This document shows, in pieces, positions 15,556 through 19,895 of a DNA stretch of 19,895 nucleotides. The position numbers and the translations under genes are program-made. The notes beneath the pieces were generated by a model, which searched no databases, was not told the origin of the DNA, and worked only from the letters and a program-made list of their open reading frames with translations. The stretch is taken from the NCBI GenBank assembly GCA_037134755.1, contig JBAXLO010000067.1, positions 1-19,895 of the forward strand, written 5' to 3'. Origin of the DNA: JBAXLO01 sp037134755. GTDB lineage: Bacteria > Bacteroidota > Bacteroidia > Bacteroidales > JACABE01. Position 1 is the stretch's first letter, and the number at the start of each line of letters is the position of its first letter.

Positions 15556-18500
15556 CTATAACTCTATAAAGGCTATCATAAATTCTATTCTTGTACCTGT
15601 CGGATTTCCCTTTTCATCTTTTAAATCAATAATATTAACTGAATATTTTTTTGTATTACTTAATATTTCCAATCTCTCTTTTGTAATATTCATCCCTTTT
15701 GATTTGTGCAAAATACCGGAATTCTCGCGTATTTTATCGGCTGCTTCTCTACCTATACCATTATCTTGTACTATACATAGAATGTTTTCTTCAAGCATTT
15801 TTAATTCAATAGTTAAGAAACCTTTTGACTTTTTATTATTCAAGCCATGAATAATAGAATTTTCGACATATGGCTGAATAACTAATGGTGGAATCCCAAA
15901 AAAGTCTTCATCAATTTCTTCATCTATTATAATTTCATAATCAAATTTATTATCAAAACGTAGCTTTTCAATATCTATATAATATTGTAAAGCTTTTAAA
16001 TCATCCTTAACTGACACATAAGATTTCTGAGAATTGGATAGTATTAATCTCATTAACTGAGAAAACTTAGAAAGGTAGAATAATGCTTTATCTATATCAT
16101 TTTCTAAGATAAAACTTTGAATTGAATTTAAAGAATTGAAAATAAAATGAGGATTCATTTGCAATCTCAATGATTTTTGTTCCAATTCAAAAAGCTGCTT
16201 TTGAATACTTAAAACTTCCTTTTCTATTTTATGTTTTCTCCTTAGATTACGCACTCTAAAATAAATAAAAAGCCAAATAGATGCTATCAAAAAAAGAAGG
16301 AATGCTATTTTAAACAATATAGTTTTATACCATGGCGGATGTATAATAATATGTATAGATATTCCATTTGTGTTCCAAACACCATCATTATTCGATCCTT
16401 TTAATCTAAATATATATTCTCCGGGTTCAACATCTGTATATTCAGCAAAACGCCTGCCTTGAATTGCTGTAATCCATTTCTTATCATAATTTTCGAGATA
16501 ATAAGAGTATTTATTCTTCGATGAATTTACATAATCTAAAGAAGCAAACTCAAAAGAAAAAAAGTTATCATCATAATTAAGATATATAGTATCCCCATCA
16601 TTTGTACTTTTTGGAACTTCAGTATTAAATACTTTAAAAGAGGTTATTACTAAAGAAGGAATATTCTTATTAACCTTAATTTTTTCAGGTGCAAATCTAT
16701 TAAACCCATTCATCCCTCCAAAATACAGCTCTCCTGCATTATCTTTGCAAAAAGCAGGAAAATTAAATTCATGACTTTGGATACCATCTCTAACATCAAA
16801 GTTAATAAAGCTTTCGTCCGAAGGATTAAAGCGTGATAAACCAAAATTAGTACTCATCCAGAAATTACCTTTATTGTCTTCGATAGTACAATACACAACA
16901 TTGCTTGGCAAACCTTCATTTTCAGTATAATATTTCGCTTCATCTGTCACAGGATTTAGTTTATTCAAACCTCCACCCATAGTTCCAACCCAGTAAATTC
17001 CCTTTTTATCCTGATAAACAGAAAATATTTTCTGACTATTTAGTTTAAATTGCTTTTGTGGATTGCTAAAATAATTATAAAATCTTTTTAATTTTTTGTC
17101 ATATCTATTGAGTCCATTATAAGTCCCTATCCACATTACGCCTTTTCTATCTTGATAAATAGGATAAATAAGATTACAACTTATACTGTATGAATCTTTA
17201 TCATTATGTTTATATATTGCAAACTTCTCGGTCTCCGGATTTAAAATACTTAAGCCATCTTGTGTGCCAATCCATATTTCACCTCTATCATCTTGAAATA
17301 AAGAAGAGATTTTGTTTGAACTAATACTATTACTATTAGGGTCATACCTAAAGTGTTTGCATTTTTGTGTAGTAATATCATATTTATCCAACCCATCATC
17401 ATCTGTACCAAGCCAAACTATATTTTTTCGGAGCTTATCCAGTTGTATTGCTCTTACTTTATTGCTTATCAAACTAGCTTTATCCCTTTCATTATGGGTT
17501 ATGTACGAAAATTCATCCGTTTTCTTATTTAGAATATTTACACCATAATTAGTTCCTATCCAAATGTTATCTTCCTTGTCATTTACAATTGCCCATACAA
17601 TATTATTATTAATAGTAGTATTTGACTCGTTACTTTCTGATGCAAAATAATGATTAAATAGATTCGATTTATTGTCAATCCTATTTACACCTTTCCATGA
17701 AGTACCTGCCCACAGAATCCCCGAACGATCTTCATACACACAATTAATATAATCATTACTTATCGTATTTACATCGTAAGGATTATTACGAATACTGTTG
17801 AACTTAAAGTCAGTTGAATTCATATAATTAACCCCACCACCATAAGTTCCTATCCAATACATTCCATTTTTATCCTGGATTATAGAGCGCACATCGTCAT
17901 TAGATAAAGAATTAGGATTTTTTAAGTCATTTTTAAAAATTCTAAACTTATGATGTCTTTCATCGAATAAATTTAACCCTTTATCGGTTCCAACCCATAT
18001 ATTTTTTGAGTTATCAATAAAAACACAGTTTACATAATCACTACTTATTGAATTTTTATCAGAGACATCATGATAATAATGATAAAATACATCCTCTTTT
18101 ATATTATATTCATTCAAACCTTTATCTGTAGCTATAAAAAGTATTCCTCTTTTATCATATACAATATTTTTAACTGCATTATTACTAAGCGAATTTGCAT
18201 TAATCGGGTTTAATTGGAAACGTTTAACATTCCCTGTTCTCTTATTCATGCAGTTAAGACCATCATTTGTACCTATCCACAAATTTCCTTTATCATCTTC
18301 GGTTATACAATTAATAGATTCGTTTGATAAACTATTTATATTTTTAGGATTGCTTTTGAATTGTGTAAATTGTTTTGTTCTAGAGCTATATTTATTCAAA
18401 CCAACTTCAGTACCTACCCAAAGATTCCCTTCTGTATCTATAAACATGGTACGAATAGTAGGGCTACTTAAACTTGTAGAAGTATTATATTGGTCTGGTC

Positions 18501-18738
18501 TTATTATCTTAAAGCTATAACCATCATAACGGTTCAACCCATCCCAAGTGCCGAACCACATAAAGCCGTCATTATCTTGTATTATACATTGAACGGAGTT
18601 TTGCGATAAGCCTCTTTCCTGCTTATCCACTTCCGAGGCTATCCTATCTATTCTTATGTCTTTAAAATCCTGTGTAAAAGCTGTTAAACTCTCAACAAGC
18701 AATACTATTATTACAATATATTTAAAAAGACATTTCAT
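15556..18738 (-). CDS. LytS-type sensor histidine kinase with two periplasmic beta-propellers
   Basis: This is a membrane sensor of 1060 residues. Signal peptide about 1-22. Residues about 30-690 carry 14 repeats of about 47 residues ending in W-x-G-T-x-x-G-L-N (W61, W107, W154, 201, W248, W295, W343, W393, W442, W489, W536, W583, W627, Y672), so two seven-bladed propellers of the two-component-regulator-propeller type. A Y_Y_Y-type Ig domain follows (about 715-800), then one membrane helix (about 806-829). The cytoplasmic kinase has the LytS-type phosphorylation motif QMNPHFIFNSLN with His864, then the N box (PYVENSIIHG, Asn960) and DNGIG at 992-996. This differs from hybrid HTCS sensors, which carry receiver and AraC domains in the same chain; here output goes to the separate LytTR regulator 26 bp downstream. 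The ligand is not predictable. Confidence 0.95.
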   Translation of the reverse strand: MKCLFKYIVIIVLLVESLTAFTQDFKDIRIDRIASEVDKQERGLSQNSVQCIIQDNDGFMWFGTWDGLNRYDGYSFKIIRPDQYNTSTSLSSPTIRTMFIDTEGNLWVGTEVGLNKYSSRTKQFTQFKSNPKNINSLSNESINCITEDDKGNLWIGTNDGLNCMNKRTGNVKRFQLNPINANSLSNNAVKNIVYDKRGILFIATDKGLNEYNIKEDVFYHYYHDVSDKNSISSDYVNCVFIDNSKNIWVGTDKGLNLFDERHHKFRIFKNDLKNPNSLSNDDVRSIIQDKNGMYWIGTYGGGVNYMNSTDFKFNSIRNNPYDVNTISNDYINCVYEDRSGILWAGTSWKGVNRIDNKSNLFNHYFASESNESNTTINNNIVWAIVNDKEDNIWIGTNYGVNILNKKTDEFSYITHNERDKASLISNKVRAIQLDKLRKNIVWLGTDDDGLDKYDITTQKCKHFRYDPNSNSISSNKISSLFQDDRGEIWIGTQDGLSILNPETEKFAIYKHNDKDSYSISCNLIYPIYQDRKGVMWIGTYNGLNRYDKKLKRFYNYFSNPQKQFKLNSQKIFSVYQDKKGIYWVGTMGGGLNKLNPVTDEAKYYTENEGLPSNVVYCTIEDNKGNFWMSTNFGLSRFNPSDESFINFDVRDGIQSHEFNFPAFCKDNAGELYFGGMNGFNRFAPEKIKVNKNIPSLVITSFKVFNTEVPKSTNDGDTIYLNYDDNFFSFEFASLDYVNSSKNKYSYYLENYDKKWITAIQGRRFAEYTDVEPGEYIFRLKGSNNDGVWNTNGISIHIIIHPPWYKTILFKIAFLLFLIASIWLFIYFRVRNLRRKHKIEKEVLSIQKQLFELEQKSLRLQMNPHFIFNSLNSIQSFILENDIDKALFYLSKFSQLMRLILSNSQKSYVSVKDDLKALQYYIDIEKLRFDNKFDYEIIIDEEIDEDFFGIPPLVIQPYVENSIIHGLNNKKSKGFLTIELKMLEENILCIVQDNGIGREAADKIRENSGILHKSKGMNITKERLEILSNTKKYSVNIIDLKDEKGNPTGTRIEFMIAFIEL

Positions 18739-18746
18739 CTTTACAA

Positions 18747-19055
18747 TTAGTTAGTTGGTTGAGGAGTGCAAGGTTTGGGTTTGCGACTTAGCCATCTCCA
18801 CAAAAAGAATTGTTTGTGTTCAACATGTGTTTTGCCTGATTTCTTCTTCAATTCTTTCATGCGTTTTCGCGTTTCTCTGGTCTGATCTTTGTCATGTGCT
18901 TTTATTGCATCGTGGTATTTAGCACTTTCCTCTTTGTTTTTTTCGGCAGCTCTGGTCTCTGCTGCCGATTGATGACTTGCTGATGATCCTGTGCGACAGT
19001 TCATCATTAGAGGCATTAAAAATATTAAAAACACTAGTAGCTTTTTATTTAGCAT
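18747..19055 (-). CDS. Small highly charged lipoprotein
   Basis: This is a 102-residue protein with a signal peptide whose hydrophobic core (LLVFLIFLMPLMM) is followed by Asn-Cys20, so a lipoprotein with lipidation at Cys20 is likely. The mature part is almost all charged helix (about residues 30-80, rich in Lys, Glu, Arg and Ala, including ETRKRMKELKKKSG) and ends in a short FFLWRWLSRKPKP segment. I do not recognise a domain. Similar short Lys-rich lipoproteins are familiar in this phylum, but no function can be assigned. It lies 8 bp before the histidine kinase start and so is probably the first gene of the lipoprotein / kinase / regulator unit. An accessory sensing role is inference from position only. 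Confidence 0.75.
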   Translation of the reverse strand: MLNKKLLVFLIFLMPLMMNCRTGSSASHQSAAETRAAEKNKEESAKYHDAIKAHDKDQTRETRKRMKELKKKSGKTHVEHKQFFLWRWLSRKPKPCTPQPTN

Positions 19056-19071
19056 TGTCGTAAACTTTTTA

Positions 19072-19079
19072 CAAACCTA
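19072..19079 (-). promoter_or_regulatory. -7 box for the lipoprotein-kinase-regulator operon
   Basis: On the minus strand TAGGTTTG fits TAnnTTTG exactly, 16 bases before the lipoprotein start codon. A TTTG lies upstream but only 14 nt away, shorter than the usual spacing of about 19, so the -33 element is uncertain. Confidence 0.45.
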
Positions 19080-19171
19080 CTAATTATTTTTAACAAACAG
19101 GATGTTTTATTTAAAAAAATATGCAAATATTATCTAAAGTACTTACTATGACTAAATATAAAAATGTATTT

Positions 19172-19316
19172 ATTCATCAAGTCTAAAAAGGTCTATCTAT
19201 ATTAATTCATCGTCATTGCGACGTGGAACGACGAAGCAATCTATTGTATTTATGACAATTGAGATTGCTTCACTTCGTTCGCGATAACAACTTAGTACTT
19301 TTTGGACTTGATTCAT
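19172..19316. mobile_element. MITE-like element of 133 bp with inverted ends and 6-bp flanking direct repeats
   Basis: The element runs 19178-19310. Its ends are imperfect inverted repeats: CAAGTCTAAAAAGGTCTA (19178-19195) and, reverse-complemented, CAAGTCCAAAAAGTACTA (19293-19310), matching at 15 of 18 positions. ATTCAT flanks it on both sides (19172-19177 and 19311-19316), consistent with a target-site duplication, although the flanks are AT-rich. Inside, GAAGCAATCT (19233-19242) pairs exactly with AGATTGCTTC (19262-19271), preceded by CGTCATTGCGA. This is the widespread CGTCATTGCGA...GAAGCAATCT repeat module, here with a degenerate second arm. It has no reading frame of its own. It lies in the divergent promoter region between two lipoprotein genes; the rest of the 19056-19403 gap holds their promoters. 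Confidence 0.7.
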
Positions 19317-19362
19317 TTATTAAAATAATAAGATTAAAACAAGCCACCTCAAAATAAATTCA

Positions 19363-19370
19363 TATATTTG
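19363..19370 (+). promoter_or_regulatory. -7 box for the Rieske-like lipoprotein gene
   Basis: TATATTTG fits TAnnTTTG exactly, 33 bases before the ATG at 19404, giving a short leader. No TTTG was seen at the -33 position. Confidence 0.5.
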
Positions 19371-19403
19371 TAGTTTAAATAATATAAATCATTTTTATTC
19401 ATA

Positions 19404-19829
19404 ATGCTCAAGAAATTATTTATTACCATATTTTTGCTTTTAGCAATCTCATATTCTTGTAAAAAAGAAAATACCCAAACGGTTCCTTATATATATGTTG
19501 ACTTTTATGTAAAACCTAACGCTACTTCCGACATACATTTAAATACCGTCGGTGGCTGGGAATATGTTACCGGAGGTTATAGCGGTATCTTGATTTACAG
19601 ACAATCAACTGATGCTTTCCTAGCTTATGACCGTGCTTGTCCTTACGATTACGGTAACGGATGTCGCGTTACTGTCGAAACATCCTTTACTATTGCTATT
19701 GATTCTTGCTGCAAGTCAAGGTTTATCATTGCTATGGACGGCTCACCCGTTTCAGGTTCGGCTGCAACAGTTTCTTTAAAACAATATCGTACTGCCTACG
19801 ACGGCACATATTTACACGTTTACAATTAA
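19404..19829 (+). CDS. Small lipoprotein with a degenerate Rieske-like domain
   Basis: This is a 141-residue protein. Signal peptide: LFITIFLLLAISYSC, with lipidation likely at Cys19, followed by KKEN. The mature part has the beta-strand pattern of Rieske-type domains of this phylum: GYSGILIYRQ, FLAYDRACPYDYGNGCRV, then IDSCCKSRFIIAMDGSPVSG and a closing SLKQYRTAYDGTYLHVYN. A normal Rieske centre needs Cys-x-His and Cys-x-x-His. Here the first Cys is in ACPYD (Tyr where His is expected), and the second region has SCCKSRF with no His, so a standard 2Fe-2S Rieske cluster is unlikely. It may be a fold-only relative. The gene is divergent from the kinase operon and is followed by a palindromic hairpin. 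The Rieske relationship is pattern-based. Confidence 0.8.
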   Translation: MLKKLFITIFLLLAISYSCKKENTQTVPYIYVDFYVKPNATSDIHLNTVGGWEYVTGGYSGILIYRQSTDAFLAYDRACPYDYGNGCRVTVETSFTIAIDSCCKSRFIIAMDGSPVSGSAATVSLKQYRTAYDGTYLHVYN

Positions 19830-19830
19830 G

Positions 19831-19870
19831 AAGTACTTCAAGTACTTAAAATACTTAAAGTACTTGAAGT
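19831..19870. terminator. Inverted-repeat terminator built of AAGTACTT words
   Basis: ACTTCAAGTACTT (19835-19847) pairs exactly with AAGTACTTGAAGT (19858-19870) around a 10-nt loop. The palindromic octamer AAGTACTT occurs at 19831-19838, 19840-19847 and 19858-19865, with a variant AAATACTT between. It lies one base after the stop codon of the Rieske-like lipoprotein gene. The T tract after the stem is only three bases, so termination is plausible but not certain. Confidence 0.55.
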
Positions 19871-19895
19871 TTAAAGACAATTAATATTTAAAAAT

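Noticed and set aside
16900..18560. Repeated DNA in the kinase gene as a mobile or tandem repeat
   Set aside because: It is the protein-level periodicity of the propeller blades (about 47 residues); the DNA copies are diverged.
15556..18738. Hybrid two-component system (HTCS) with fused receiver and AraC domain
   Set aside because: The chain ends after the ATPase domain; receiver and DNA-binding functions are in the separate LytTR gene.
19831..19870. CRISPR-like array
   Set aside because: The repeats are 8 bp, unevenly spaced and palindromic, with no spacers of constant length and no cas genes.

Overview
The window looks like a low-GC member of the Bacteroidota. Support comes from -7 boxes of the TAnnTTTG type, the near absence of Shine-Dalgarno sequences, a TonB-dependent receptor with an N-terminal carboxypeptidase-regulatory-like domain, a PorV-like outer-membrane protein, a very large secreted protein with a C-terminal region resembling a type IX secretion (T9SS) sorting domain, a two-propeller LytS-type histidine kinase with a LytTR regulator, and GreA and HIT genes with Bacteroidota-like features. 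No rRNA, tRNA, CRISPR array or intact transposase gene was seen.

Layout. Positions 1-651 (+) hold the 3' part of an unrecognised protein, followed by a bidirectional terminator shared with the convergent operon on its right. Positions 819-4199 (-) are an exbB-exbD-tonB-folC operon: a proton-driven energiser of outer-membrane transport, with folate polyglutamylation at the end. Positions 4429-5316 (-) hold greA followed by a HIT-family hydrolase. Positions 5422-14467 (-) are a three-gene unit read as TonB-dependent receptor, then a 1411-residue secreted protein, then a PorV-like barrel, ending in a clear terminator. Positions 14768-19055 (-) are a second unit: small lipoprotein, periplasmic-propeller histidine kinase, LytTR response regulator. 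A divergent small lipoprotein gene with a degenerate Rieske-like domain lies at 19404-19829 (+). The 348-base gap before it contains a MITE-like inverted-repeat element.

How the parts may fit. The most interesting signal is in the 300-base gap between the LytTR regulator gene and the receptor operon. Two perfect 10-bp direct repeats (AGTTAACGGT) start 21 bp apart. Read on the strand of the receptor gene they are ACCGTTAAC, 12 bp, ACCGTTAAC, which is the geometry and near-consensus sequence of LytTR-domain operators. My inference is that the propeller kinase senses an envelope or extracellular ligand, phosphorylates the LytTR regulator, and the regulator controls the neighbouring receptor / secreted protein / PorV-like operon. 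The receptor would draw energy from an ExbBD-TonB complex such as the one encoded in this window, and the large protein would leave the cell by T9SS. The substrate or function of the receptor unit cannot be read from the sequence.
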